This document shows, one piece after another, positions 37,773 through 46,623 of a DNA stretch of 64,000 bases. Below the pieces are notes generated by a model. That model did not search any database. It had not been told where the DNA came from and saw only the letters and a list, made by a program, of their open reading frames with translations. The translations under genes were made by a program, and so were the position numbers. How positions within the stretch are numbered: position 1 is the first letter of the stretch; each line of letters opens with the position of its first letter. The DNA comes from an uncultured Sinobacteraceae bacterium (GTDB taxonomy: Bacteria; Pseudomonadota; Gammaproteobacteria; Steroidobacterales; Steroidobacteraceae), in the NCBI GenBank assembly GCA_937902995.1, contig CALEKY010000139.1:1-64000 (forward strand), given 5' to 3'.

Positions 37773-39389
37773 TTACATGTCGACCGGCTCGACCGGCGAT
37801 TTCTTCTTCTCGGGAATTTCCGTCATCGTCGCCTCGGTCAGCAGCAGCACGCTCGCCACCGACACGGCATTCTCGAGCGCGACACGCACGACCTTGGTCG
37901 GATCGATGATTCCGGCCTCGAACAGATCCACATAGCACTTGCGCGCCGCATCGAAACCGACATTCGATGCGGACTCGATCATCTTGCTGACGACCACGCC
38001 TCCGTCCACGGCGGAATTGAGCGCGATCTGCCGCGCCGGCGCCTCCAAGGCACGCTTCAGAATTTGCACCCCGGTCCGCTCGTCTCCCTCGCATTCCGAT
38101 TCGACGCGCTCTACCGCGTCGATGCACTTCAAGAGCGCCAGCCCTCCGCCGGGAACGATGCCCTCCTGGACTGCCGCTTTGGTCGCGCTGATCGCGTCGT
38201 CGAGCGCATCCTTCTTCGCTTTCATTTCCGACTCCGAAGGTGCGCCCACGCGAATGACGGCGACTCCGCCGGCGAGCTTCGCCAGCCGCTCCTCCAATTT
38301 CTCCCTGTCGTAGTCGCTCGTCGCCTTCTCGATCTCGCGCCTGATCTGCGCCATGCGCGCCTCGATCGTCTTACGTTCGCCCGCGCCGCCGATGATGGTC
38401 GTGTTGTCCTTGTCGACGACGATGCGTTTGGCGCGTCCCAATTGCTCGATGGTCGTGTCCTCCAGCTTGAACCCGAGCTCGTCGGAAATGAGCTGTCCGC
38501 CGGTGAGCACTGCGATGTCTTCCAGCATCGCCTTGCGGCGATCGCCGAAACCGGGCGCTTTGACGGCCACGCTCTTGAGCACGCCGCGAATCTGATTGAC
38601 GATCAAGGTGGCGAGCGCTTCGCTCTCGATGTCCTCGGCGACGACCAGAATCGGCCGCCCGCTCTTCGCCACCTGCTCGAGCAACGCGATCAGATCCTTC
38701 ATGATGTTGATCTTGCGATCCGTGAGCAGGATGTACGCATCCTCGAGAACGGCTTCCATGTTCTCCGTGTCGGTCACGAAGTACGGCGACAAGTAACCGC
38801 GGTCGAAGCGCATGCCTTCGACCACCTCGAGCGCCGTCTCCGTCGTCTTCGACTCTTCGACGGTGATGACGCCCTCGCCGCCCACCTTTTCCATGGCTTC
38901 TGCCACGAGCTCGCCGATGCTCTCGTCGTTGTGCGCGGAGATCGTCGCAACCTGCGCTTTCTCCTTGCGGCTTGCGACGGGCCGCGACAGCTTCTTCAGG
39001 GCTTCGATGGCTGCTTTGGCGCCGCGGTCCAATCCGCGCTTGATATCGATGGCGCTGGCACCTGCAGTGACGTTGCGAACGCCGTCGGCGAAGATCGCTT
39101 GCGCAAGCACCGTCGACGTGCTCGTTCCATCGCCGACGACATCGCCGGTTTTCTCGGCAGCCTGCCGCAACATCTGCGCGCCGAGATTTTCTTCCGGATC
39201 CTCGAGATCGATTTCCTTCGCGATCGTCACGCCGTCGTTACAGACGACGGGCGCGCCCCATGCCTTCTGGATCAGGACGGATTTGGACTTGGGACCGAGC
39301 GTAATGCGGACGGCGTCCGCGAGCTGAGTTGCGCCGCGCAAAATCTTCTCGCGTGCGACCGCACCGAACATCATGTGCTTGTGCGCCAT
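37773..39389 (-). CDS. Divergent GroEL-type chaperonin (60 kDa)
   Basis: A 538-residue group I chaperonin. ATPase elements are intact: LGPKSKSVLIQ, NDGVTIAKEI (Asp52 equivalent), VGDGTSTSTVLAQ and the late Asp in KDALDDAISATK. Equatorial and apical regions align throughout with E. coli GroEL (FDRGYLSPYF, KAPGFGDRRKAML, TSDYDREKLEERLAKLAGGVAVI). It departs from the canonical protein in its N terminus (MAHKHMMFGAVAREKILRG) and in its tail, which ends EKKKSPVEPVDM and lacks the GGM repeats. No groES is adjacent, and no CIRCE element is seen upstream. It is likely a second, specialised chaperonin. Confidence 0.92.
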   Translation of the reverse strand: MAHKHMMFGAVAREKILRGATQLADAVRITLGPKSKSVLIQKAWGAPVVCNDGVTIAKEIDLEDPEENLGAQMLRQAAEKTGDVVGDGTSTSTVLAQAIFADGVRNVTAGASAIDIKRGLDRGAKAAIEALKKLSRPVASRKEKAQVATISAHNDESIGELVAEAMEKVGGEGVITVEESKTTETALEVVEGMRFDRGYLSPYFVTDTENMEAVLEDAYILLTDRKINIMKDLIALLEQVAKSGRPILVVAEDIESEALATLIVNQIRGVLKSVAVKAPGFGDRRKAMLEDIAVLTGGQLISDELGFKLEDTTIEQLGRAKRIVVDKDNTTIIGGAGERKTIEARMAQIRREIEKATSDYDREKLEERLAKLAGGVAVIRVGAPSESEMKAKKDALDDAISATKAAVQEGIVPGGGLALLKCIDAVERVESECEGDERTGVQILKRALEAPARQIALNSAVDGGVVVSKMIESASNVGFDAARKCYVDLFEAGIIDPTKVVRVALENAVSVASVLLLTEATMTEIPEKKKSPVEPVDM

Positions 39390-39406
39390 AAGTCCTCACC
39401 CTCCAT

Positions 39407-39886
39407 TCACGCACCCGGGAAAGTCGCATCGATCGTCTTGCCGTCGGCAAGCTGGCACGTGCCGGCGCCTCCGCCGGCCATACCTGCGGACGGACGAACG
39501 AGCCGGAAGCGACAGCGCATGTACTCGCCATCATCGGCGCGAAGATTCGCGAGCACGCGCCCACTGTAATGCTTCACGAACCGCGGTCCGGGATCCGGAT
39601 GCCAGTGCGGCCAGCCGCGCCATGGGCGATGCCAGCCGTCCCACAACGGATCGAGCTGATCGACGCGTGTGTCGCTCGTGATCTGAAAATACGTACCGCT
39701 GAAGGCACGTCCGTCGGCAAACGTCGCCGTCATCGTTCCGGAGACACTATCCTTGCTGCGCCATTGAAAAGTGACGCTCTCGTCGACACCGTCGCGCAAC
39801 GTTCCCTGGCCGGCGCCCGTCGTCGTACATCCCGCGGCAAGTAGTGCGAGCAGACTCGCCAGAACCGAAAACATTTTCGTGCGCAT
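39407..39886 (-). CDS. Small lipoprotein with Trp/His/Pro-rich segment
   Basis: A 159-residue protein beginning MRTKMFSVLASLLALLAAGC, a signal peptide with a lipobox (LAAGC), so lipid-anchored. The mature part looks like a small beta sandwich. Residues about 78-102 (LWDGWHRPWRGWPHWHPDP) are strikingly rich in Trp, His and Pro, suggesting metal or surface binding. I do not recognise the family. It lies 17 bp upstream of the GroEL paralog in the same direction and is probably cotranscribed with it, an odd pairing of an envelope lipoprotein with a cytosolic chaperonin. Confidence 0.8.
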   Translation of the reverse strand: MRTKMFSVLASLLALLAAGCTTTGAGQGTLRDGVDESVTFQWRSKDSVSGTMTATFADGRAFSGTYFQITSDTRVDQLDPLWDGWHRPWRGWPHWHPDPGPRFVKHYSGRVLANLRADDGEYMRCRFRLVRPSAGMAGGGAGTCQLADGKTIDATFPGA

Positions 39887-39996
39887 GAAATAACTCCTCG
39901 CGAAGCTGCGTCGCGCACGATGCTCGATCGAGAACGGCCGATCGAAAATCAGAGGATCAGGAAGGCGAACATGGAAATGCCCGTAGCGCGGTATGC

Positions 39997-40217
39997 GGGC
40001 TCGGGCCGTGGGGCTTGGGGCACGGTGTTGGGCAAGGGCGTGCGGAACAGAATTTTCTGTCGCTCGGTTCTTGGTCCTGCGCCATCGCCGTAATTTCTCT
40101 TCGCTCGCTTTGGCTTGAAGCAGATGCGCGATTCACCGCCCTTACGAATCACGACGGAACTCGATTGCACGTGTCGGCGGTCGTGTAGGGCCCCACGCCC
40201 CGAGCCCCAAGCCCCAC
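39997..40217. repeat. Inverted heptamer pair, MITE-like element A
   Basis: The left end (39997-40024) reads in 7-bp units GGGCTCG, GGCCGTG, GGGCTTG, GGGCACG. The right end (40188-40215) reads GGGCCCC, ACGCCCC, GAGCCCC, AAGCCCC. The ends are inverted relative to each other, with a perfect 14-bp inverted repeat, GTGGGGCTTGGGGC at 40008-40021 and its complement at 40204-40217. The 165 bp between encode nothing convincing. The element fills most of the 367-bp gap between the divergent lipoprotein and FtsH genes, so it may also carry their promoters. Confidence 0.75.
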
Positions 40218-40253
40218 ACTATCTTTACGCGCATTTCCCGACTTCTTACCGGA

Positions 40254-42239
40254 ATGAGCGAGTATCGTCGGCGGCGCCGAGCTGAGATGATGGGCGGCAC
40301 TATGGGAAACGACAGCAACGAACCTCGCGGTCGGCCGGAACGCCCGGATGGGACACGCATGAGCAAAGTGCGAATCTGGGACGTGCTCTTCGTGCTCGCG
40401 CTGCTGGCGGCGGTGTACTCCCTGACGTCGATTCGCCCCGCCGGGACGCTGTCGTACAGCGAGTTCAAAGCCCTGCTCGCTGCCGGACAGATTGCCGAAG
40501 TCACGCTGAGCGGCGAACAGATCACAGGCAAGATCAAACCCGGTTCCCTCGACGGGCTGCTCCCCGAGGAAACGATCGCGAAGCTTCCGCAAGACGACAA
40601 AGGCGAACGCACGTTCACGACCGTCGCCGTCGACGATCCCGAGCTCGTCAAGCAATTGGATGCTGCGCAAGTTCGCTATTCCGGCACCCGCAGCTCGAGC
40701 TGGTTGATGACGTTGCTCTCCTGGATTCTGCCGGTGCTGATCTTCGTCGCTTTTTGGAGCTTCCTGATCAAGCGCATGGGCAGCGGTTTGGGAGGTCCGG
40801 GAAGCGGGCTGCTCGATGTCGGCAAGAGCAAGGCGCGGCTCTACATGGAGAACGTCAACGTGACGTTCGCCGATGTCGCCGGCGTCGATGAGGCAAAGGA
40901 AGAGCTGCAGGAAATCATCACGTTCCTTCGCGACCCCAAGCAGTACGGGCGCCTGGGCGCTCGTATCCCCAAAGGCATCTTGCTCGTGGGACCTCCCGGA
41001 ACTGGCAAGACCCTGCTCGCGCGCGCAGTCGCAGGCGAAGCCGGTGTGCCCTTCTTCTCGATCAGCGGGTCGGAATTCGTCGAGTTGTTCGTGGGCGTCG
41101 GCGCGGCGCGCGTGCGCGATTTGTTTGCGCAAGCGCGCGCCAAGGCGCCGTGCATCATTTTCATCGACGAGCTCGATGCGTTGGGACGCGCTCGCGGCAT
41201 CGGGCCGGCCGGCGGCGGACACGACGAGAAAGAGCAGACATTGAATCAGCTCCTCGCCGAGCTCGACGGCTTCGATCCGAGCTCCGGCGTCGTGCTCCTT
41301 GCCGCCACGAATCGCCCTGAGATTCTCGATCCCGCGCTCTTGCGTGCCGGGCGGTTCGATAGACAGATCCTCGTCGACCGTCCCGACAAGACCGGCCGCG
41401 CGCAGATTCTCAATGTACATCTGCGCAAGATCCGCATCGATCCGGATGTGAAACCCGAAGAGATCGCCGCACTGACACCCGGATTCACCGGCGCAGACCT
41501 CGCCAATCTCGTAAACGAAGCCGCACTGCTAGCCACACGCCGCAAAGCCGAGTCGGTCACGATGCAAGACATCACGAATGCCTTGGAGCGCATCGTCGCC
41601 GGACTCGAGAAACGCAATCGGTTGCTCAACGAGAACGAGCGACGCACGGTCGCCTACCACGAGTGCGGCCATGCGATCGTCTCGATGCTCACGCCGGGTT
41701 CGGATCCCGTACAGAAGGTGTCGATCATTCCGCGCGGCATCGGTGCGCTCGGCTATACGTTGCAGCGGCCGCTCGAAGACCGCTTCCTCATGACGCGACA
41801 CGAGCTGCTGGATCGAATGACCGTCTTACTTGGCGGTCGCGCGGCCGAGCAGATCCTGTGCTCGGAAGTCTCAACCGGCGCTGCGGACGATCTCGCGAAG
41901 GCCACGGATATCGCGCGTCACATGGTCAAACGCTACGGCATGAGCGAAGCGCTCGGACCCGTGAGCTACGAAAGCGCCGCCACACCGCTATTGGGTCCCA
42001 CGGCCGATTATTACCGGCCGCGCGATTACGCCGAATCCACGGCAGGCCGCATCGACGCGGAAGTGCGTCAGCTCATCGAGGAAGCCGCGCGGCGTGCGAA
42101 AGAGCTTCTCCAAACGCATCGCGACACGCTGGAGGCGATGGCCAGCGAGCTACTCGCTCGCGAAACGCTCGATACGGCGGCGATCGAGAGATACCGCACC
42201 GAGCTGACCCGTTCGACCGCGCTCGTAAAGACGGCCTGA
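40254..42239 (+). CDS. ftsH: FtsH-type AAA+ metalloprotease (accessory paralog)
   Basis: A 661-residue membrane protease. Two membrane helices (about 41-58 and 153-172) flank a short periplasmic domain. The AAA module has Walker A GPPGTGKT at 246-253, Walker B IIFIDELDALGRA and SRH ATNRPEILDPALLRAGRFDRQ. The zinc motif is HECGH at 469-473, with Cys where FtsH usually has Ala. Usual residues such as IDEIDAVGR are altered, so this is probably an extra FtsH rather than the housekeeping one. Other starts at 40287, 40290, 40302 or 40359 are possible. Its neighbours (GroEL paralog, lipoprotein) suggest a protein-quality-control islet. Confidence 0.93.
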   Translation: MSEYRRRRRAEMMGGTMGNDSNEPRGRPERPDGTRMSKVRIWDVLFVLALLAAVYSLTSIRPAGTLSYSEFKALLAAGQIAEVTLSGEQITGKIKPGSLDGLLPEETIAKLPQDDKGERTFTTVAVDDPELVKQLDAAQVRYSGTRSSSWLMTLLSWILPVLIFVAFWSFLIKRMGSGLGGPGSGLLDVGKSKARLYMENVNVTFADVAGVDEAKEELQEIITFLRDPKQYGRLGARIPKGILLVGPPGTGKTLLARAVAGEAGVPFFSISGSEFVELFVGVGAARVRDLFAQARAKAPCIIFIDELDALGRARGIGPAGGGHDEKEQTLNQLLAELDGFDPSSGVVLLAATNRPEILDPALLRAGRFDRQILVDRPDKTGRAQILNVHLRKIRIDPDVKPEEIAALTPGFTGADLANLVNEAALLATRRKAESVTMQDITNALERIVAGLEKRNRLLNENERRTVAYHECGHAIVSMLTPGSDPVQKVSIIPRGIGALGYTLQRPLEDRFLMTRHELLDRMTVLLGGRAAEQILCSEVSTGAADDLAKATDIARHMVKRYGMSEALGPVSYESAATPLLGPTADYYRPRDYAESTAGRIDAEVRQLIEEAARRAKELLQTHRDTLEAMASELLARETLDTAAIERYRTELTRSTALVKTA

Positions 42240-42254
42240 CGCCCCCGCCTCTAA

Positions 42255-43265
42255 TTAACGCCCGCGGCGCGACGCGCATAGCGCATGGCGATGCGCCCGC
42301 TGCAAGTAGTCCTCTGCTTTCGCGCGCCAGTTGTTGCGCGTACCGTAATCCGGGTCGCGCGAGCTCCACGCCATCAACTTGGCACGCACCGTAGCACGAC
42401 GGCTGCGATAGAAATCGAGCAACTGAGGCGTGATCGGATCGTCGGATTCGGCGCGATAGGCGTTCAAGACGATCTGCGCAGGCTCCGGATCTCCGAGTCG
42501 CTCGCACTCGAGCGACAGAAACGCGAGCTCCTCGCCGGGATCGAGCGTGCGCAGATCCAAGGAAAACTCCAAACAATCGATGACGCAAGGCGGATCGGTC
42601 AAACAGATGTGCTCTGGACGAAGATCGCCGTGCCCTTCGACGATCCGCCGCTCTCGAGCACGCATCGCAAGCTCAGATTGGACCATGTCGCAGACAGCGA
42701 TTTGTGCAGACGCAACCGATTCGACGAGCTTTGCGTTCAAACGGAGATCCGCCGCGAGCAGCTCGGAGCGATCCGTCTCCATCTGAGACCGGATGCGCGA
42801 CACGTAATCGCGTACTTCGATCGTCGGCTGCTCGCGATAGAACCTCGCGAGCATGCGACCCACGACTTCCAGACGCTCGACCGAAAAAGCGCCCGCAGCA
42901 ATCGCGCGATCCAGCATCGCCTCCGACGGCAGCCGACGCATTTTCACCAGCCAATCGACGACGACACCTTTACCTCCGATGCGAAGCGCACCCTCCGTAG
43001 TCATCGTCAACGGCACGACATCCAGATAGACGTCTCGCGCGAGCCGCCGATTGAGTCGCAGCTCTTCATCGCAATTGAATTTGCGCGCCGCCACGTTGGA
43101 AAGATCCAGATCGGGCATGCGCATCGGCTTCTTGAGCTTGTAAACGCGATCGTCGGTCAGGAAGACCCAGGCATGATGCGTCTCGATGGCGGTGACGGTT
43201 CTCGTCGGCTCGTCGTACGCAAGCGGCGAGCGAAGCGCGGCGACTTTGGCTTGGAGGCTGGTCAC
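42255..43265 (-). CDS. Aminoglycoside phosphotransferase-like protein (COG2187 type)
   Basis: A 336-residue kinase-fold protein. It matches the N-terminal half of bifunctional APH/AAA proteins: AWVFLTDDRVYKLKKPMRM, RRLPSEAMLDRAI, the catalytic loop EGHGDLRPEHICL and VIDCLEFSLDLRTLDPGEE. The usual Asn in HGDLxxxN is His here. The C-terminal P-loop kinase half of the family is absent. No resistance should be inferred; the substrate is unknown. The start is taken as a GTG at 43265, because codons upstream run through the heptamer repeat (SLRSSAFSLD). It is convergent with ftsH. Confidence 0.85.
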   Translation of the reverse strand: MTSLQAKVAALRSPLAYDEPTRTVTAIETHHAWVFLTDDRVYKLKKPMRMPDLDLSNVAARKFNCDEELRLNRRLARDVYLDVVPLTMTTEGALRIGGKGVVVDWLVKMRRLPSEAMLDRAIAAGAFSVERLEVVGRMLARFYREQPTIEVRDYVSRIRSQMETDRSELLAADLRLNAKLVESVASAQIAVCDMVQSELAMRARERRIVEGHGDLRPEHICLTDPPCVIDCLEFSLDLRTLDPGEELAFLSLECERLGDPEPAQIVLNAYRAESDDPITPQLLDFYRSRRATVRAKLMAWSSRDPDYGTRNNWRAKAEDYLQRAHRHALCASRRGR

Positions 43266-43272
43266 TCGATCC

Positions 43273-43318
43273 AGGCTGAAGGCTGAAGACCGAAGGCTGA
43301 AGGTAGAGCGCGCAGTCT
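43273..43318 (+). repeat. Composite heptanucleotide repeat, short form
   Basis: Units AGGCTGA, AGGCTGA, AGACCGA, AGGCTGA, AGGTAGA (43273-43307), then a GC-rich hairpin with arms near GCGCGC and CGCGCG, then GAATCAC and GAATCGC. It lies between rimI and the start of the APH-like gene, only 8 bp upstream of that start, so it sits in its 5' region. Confidence 0.75.
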
Positions 43319-43365
43319 CGCGCGAATCACGAATCGCGAGCGGGCGCTTTCGAGCCTGTCGCCTG

Positions 43366-43842
43366 CTAAAGCACCAACTTATACACCAACGCATCCTCGC
43401 GTCCGCCGGGCGCTTGGTAATAGCCCTTGCGCAAACCGACGCGGGTAAAGCCGAGATGTTCGTATAAGCGGATCGCTATGGTGTTGGACGGCCGCACTTC
43501 CAAGAACACTTCCTGCATGTGCTGCTCGCGGGCGCGATCGAGCAGATATTCCATCAAGCGACGTCCGATACCAGCGGAGCGCAGATCGCTACGGACGCAG
43601 ATGTTCAAAATGTGCGCCTCGCCGGGACCGAAAGACATGATGCCGTAGCCGCCGATCTCGCCGGCCGCTTCGATCACACGGCAGAGATAGCCGACCCGCA
43701 CGCAGTCGCGAAATACACCCTCGCTCCACGGGAAGGCGTAGGAAGCGCGCTCGACCATCGCGACGGCAGGCACGTCCGCCAAGCTCATCGGCCGGAAGCG
43801 CACGCTTTGGAAAATCTTCGACCGATCGAGCTCTGCACTCAC
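43366..43842 (-). CDS. rimI: Ribosomal protein bS18 alanine N-acetyltransferase
   Basis: A 158-residue GNAT enzyme that acetylates the N terminus of S18. It shows VERASYAFPWSEGVFRDCV, HILNICVRSDLRSAGIGRRLM (acetyl-CoA loop) and EVRPSNTIAIRLYEHLGFTRVGLRKGYY, close to the RimI consensus. The start is a GTG overlapping the uracil-DNA glycosylase stop as GTGA; the ATG further in would cut off the first strand. It is the second gene of a pair with the glycosylase. Confidence 0.94.
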   Translation of the reverse strand: MSAELDRSKIFQSVRFRPMSLADVPAVAMVERASYAFPWSEGVFRDCVRVGYLCRVIEAAGEIGGYGIMSFGPGEAHILNICVRSDLRSAGIGRRLMEYLLDRAREQHMQEVFLEVRPSNTIAIRLYEHLGFTRVGLRKGYYQAPGGREDALVYKLVL

Positions 43843-44609
43843 GTGGATGCGCCTCCCAGCCGCTCGAATGTCTGCATCGCCAACACGAGATCGCTCCAAG
43901 CCTTGCGTTTGTCCGCCGGGCTGCGCAGCAGATAGGCCGGATGATACGTGACGACCATCGGTCGCGGCTGTCCGCCGGGCTGTAACGCCGGCAGATGGTG
44001 CAGTTTCCCGCGCAATTTACCAATCGGAGTATCCGTACCGAGCAACGTCTGAGCCGCGATGCGTCCGACGCACAGAATGAGCCTCGGGTTAACGAGCTCG
44101 ATTTGCCTGTACAGGTAAGGAATACACTCGCGGACCTCTTCCGGTCGCGGATCGCGATTATTGGGCGGCCGGGACTTGAGGATGTTGGCGATGTAGACCT
44201 CTTCGCGAGCCAATCCCATGGCCTTCAGCATCGAATTGAGGAGTTGTCCCGCCCGACCGACGAACGGTTCGCCCTGCCGATCTTCGTCCGCACCGGGTGC
44301 CTCGCCGATCACGAACCAGCTCGCACGGCGATTACCGACACCGAAGACGCCCTGGGTGCGGCTGGCATGCAGCGGACAACGCTGACAGCTTCGGACAGCC
44401 GCCTCGAGCGCTTCCCACCCCAAACCGGCGGCATGATGTTCGATCCGCACGACCTCGGGTGCTGCGACCTCTCGAAGCGCAACGATTTCGGGCTGAGCAG
44501 TCTCCGGAGCCGTCTCTGCGATCGGCTCGGCCGACGGCAACACCCGATCGCGGCGCTCCCAGACATCGATGTCCATGGCGCGCAGGTAGGCAAGACGGCG
44601 TGAATCCAT
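43839..44609 (-). CDS. Family 4 uracil-DNA glycosylase
   Basis: A 256-residue iron-sulfur glycosylase that removes uracil from DNA. Catalytic motif GEAPGADEDRQGEPFVGRAG begins near 102. Four cysteines spaced C75-x2-C78 and C162-x17-C180 fit the 4Fe-4S cluster, and the second motif is TYHPAYLLR. Residues 1-65 form a variable Ala/Glu/Pro-rich extension. It is coupled to rimI, an arrangement seen in other gammaproteobacteria lacking a tsaB-rimI pair. Confidence 0.94.
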   Translation of the reverse strand: MDSRRLAYLRAMDIDVWERRDRVLPSAEPIAETAPETAQPEIVALREVAAPEVVRIEHHAAGLGWEALEAAVRSCQRCPLHASRTQGVFGVGNRRASWFVIGEAPGADEDRQGEPFVGRAGQLLNSMLKAMGLAREEVYIANILKSRPPNNRDPRPEEVRECIPYLYRQIELVNPRLILCVGRIAAQTLLGTDTPIGKLRGKLHHLPALQPGGQPRPMVVTYHPAYLLRSPADKRKAWSDLVLAMQTFERLGGAST

Positions 44610-44648
44610 ACTGAAATGATCGAACTATCGAAAGTGAGCGACGTCTGG

Positions 44649-45437
44649 TTACGGCGCTGCCGGGTCGTCGCGCCGCTTGCGCCGGAGCTTTCGCAGCAAC
44701 CAATACAGCGGCGCATACATCGCGTAGCTGCCGAACAAGACGAGCAGCGAGACCGGCGCCAACGAGACCAGCACGTAGATGAGCGGGATCAAGAGCGCGT
44801 ACACCCAGGGGATGCGCCCGCGCACGTTCAGCTCTTTGCCGGCCCAGTAAGAGAACTTGCTGACCATCAAGGCCCCGATCACGATCGAAACGACGAACGC
44901 GAGCACGAGGCCGGGCAACCCTGCCAAGTCGACGTCGCTCGCCAGCCAGATGAAACCGGCGACCGTACCAGCCGCAGAGGGGCTCGGTAGGCCTTCGAAA
45001 TAGCGCTTGTCGACGACCGCAGCACGGCTGTTGAAACGTGCCAGCCGCAAGCCCGCCGCCACGGCATAGAAAAACGCCGCGATCCAACCGAACCGGCCCC
45101 AGAACTGGCCATAGTCGGCAATCCGCGCCACGCCCCACTGATAAACGAGGATGGCCGGTGCGAGCCCGAAAGCGACCATGTCGCACAGGCTGTCGTACTC
45201 CTTGCCGAAATCGCTCTGGGTGTTCGTCCAGCGCGCAACGCGTCCGTCGAGACCGTCGAACAGCATGGCCACGAACACGCCGAAACCGGCGCGCGCGAAA
45301 TTGCCGTCGATGGCCGCCACGATGGCATAGAACCCGCCGAACAACGTCCCGGTCGTGAGCAGATTCGGCAGCCAATAAAACCCGCGGCCGGACTTGGCGG
45401 TCTCGGCCGCGGCTTGGGATTCGGGATTAGCGCTCAT
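44649..45437 (-). CDS. pssA: CDP-diacylglycerol-serine O-phosphatidyltransferase
   Basis: A 262-residue membrane enzyme of phosphatidylethanolamine synthesis. The CDP-alcohol phosphotransferase motif is DGLDGRVARWTNTQSDFGKEYDSLCD, followed by MVAFGLAPA. About eight hydrophobic helices are present and the tail is basic. This is the integral type II enzyme rather than the E. coli phospholipase-D-like one. It lies 39 bp before the glycosylase gene on the same strand. Confidence 0.95.
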   Translation of the reverse strand: MSANPESQAAAETAKSGRGFYWLPNLLTTGTLFGGFYAIVAAIDGNFARAGFGVFVAMLFDGLDGRVARWTNTQSDFGKEYDSLCDMVAFGLAPAILVYQWGVARIADYGQFWGRFGWIAAFFYAVAAGLRLARFNSRAAVVDKRYFEGLPSPSAAGTVAGFIWLASDVDLAGLPGLVLAFVVSIVIGALMVSKFSYWAGKELNVRGRIPWVYALLIPLIYVLVSLAPVSLLVLFGSYAMYAPLYWLLRKLRRKRRDDPAAP

Positions 45438-45659
45438 GCATTACGAGGCCCTGTGATGCAGCGGAACTAGGGTCGACGCTTGGGAAGCGGCCAATGGAAC
45501 TTTGCGGTTCCCAGTCTCCAACGAGCCGTGCGCCGTCCGCGCCGAGCTGACATCATAGGTGGGCGCCAATTACACGTACAACCGCGTGCACGGCAGACCT
45601 GGAGCGTGTGACGCAGGTCGCTGCAACCGCAGTCGGCGCACAGCACGATCCGCCCGGCC

Positions 45660-46241
45660 ATGCCAGATTCGATTTCCTCACTGTGTCGAACGTTGATCGT
45701 CCTGACGATGTTGGCTGCGCCGGCCGGCGCGCTGGCCGATCGTCAGCAGGATCCGGAGCTCGGCAGACTTCTCGAACAGGCGCTCTCGGAGAGTCGCTGT
45801 TTCGAGGACAAGTTCGACCAGCAAGTCTGGGTTGCGGCCATGGAGCCGCATTTGGCGCGATTCGTCAAAGATTCCGCCGAGCGCGCCGAGATTCTCTATC
45901 ACGTCCATTGCGAAGCGCGCCGGCTCAACTTGCCGCCAGGGCTGGTCATGGCCGTCATCGAGGTCGAAAGCGGCTTCGACCGGTGGGCCGTCTCCAGTGC
46001 GGGTGCGGTCGGCCTCATGCAGATCATGCCGTTCTGGCCGCGACAACTGGGGATGACGAATGCGGAGCTCGTGAGAATTCCGCAGAACATTCGCATGGGA
46101 TGCACGATCCTGCGGTTCTATCTGGATCGCGAAAAAGGCGACTACACGAAGGCGCTGGCGCGCTACAACGGCAGCATCGGGCGACGCGACTACTCCGACC
46201 GCGTCCTGAGACGACTCGCGCAGCGCTGGCGCTACGACTGA
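45660..46241 (+). CDS. Lytic transglycosylase (SLT domain)
   Basis: A 193-residue secreted protein. A signal peptide of about 26 residues (TLIVLTMLAAPAGALA) precedes an SLT domain with catalytic Glu in AVIEVESGFDRWAVSSAGAVGLMQIMPFW and ALARYNGSIGRRDYSDRV. It cleaves glycan strands of peptidoglycan to anhydro-MurNAc ends. No lipobox, so probably soluble in the periplasm. The 222-bp gap to divergent pssA holds both promoters; I see nothing else there. Confidence 0.93.
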   Translation: MPDSISSLCRTLIVLTMLAAPAGALADRQQDPELGRLLEQALSESRCFEDKFDQQVWVAAMEPHLARFVKDSAERAEILYHVHCEARRLNLPPGLVMAVIEVESGFDRWAVSSAGAVGLMQIMPFWPRQLGMTNAELVRIPQNIRMGCTILRFYLDREKGDYTKALARYNGSIGRRDYSDRVLRRLAQRWRYD

Positions 46242-46280
46242 AGACGGTCATCGCAAGCTCGGCGCTTGCGTATCAGGCGC

Positions 46281-46568
46281 TCAACCCGTCGAAAAGCCCG
46301 TCGGCACGCTAGGCAAGTCTTCGAGCCGCAACTCTTGCACTTCCACACTCTGCACACGGGCGGACGGAGGGCCACGGTGCAGCCATTCGATGAGCGCGTT
46401 CACCGATTCCAGCTCGCCAGCGACCAGAACCTCGACGCGTCCGTCCGGCAAATTGATCGCGTAGCCGGACAGACCGAGCTCGATCGCACGTTGGCGTGTC
46501 GATCCCCTGAAGAAGACGCCTTGAACGAGTCCCGAAACGAAACAGCGACGAACGACGGACGCGGTCAT
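46281..46568 (-). CDS. acyP: Acylphosphatase
   Basis: A 95-residue enzyme hydrolysing acyl phosphates. Catalytic loop GLVQGVFFRGSTRQRA with the essential Arg (and Asn in GYAINLPDGRVEV), then GELESVNALIEWLHRGPPSARV. All key residues are present. The ATG at 46568 gives the normal length; the longer frame is a shadow. It is followed leftward by the convergent transglycosylase end. Confidence 0.94.
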   Translation of the reverse strand: MTASVVRRCFVSGLVQGVFFRGSTRQRAIELGLSGYAINLPDGRVEVLVAGELESVNALIEWLHRGPPSARVQSVEVQELRLEDLPSVPTGFSTG

Positions 46569-46623
46569 GAACGAAAGACGGTAAACGGAGCACTGAGATC
46601 GAGGCCGCGAGCGAACGGGTCGT

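Noticed and set aside
45467..45661. Small Cys-rich leftward frame (64 codons) between pssA and the lytic transglycosylase gene
   Set aside because: The Cys pattern is suggestive, but the frame begins at the start of the plus-strand gene, has no ribosome binding site and lies in a promoter region.
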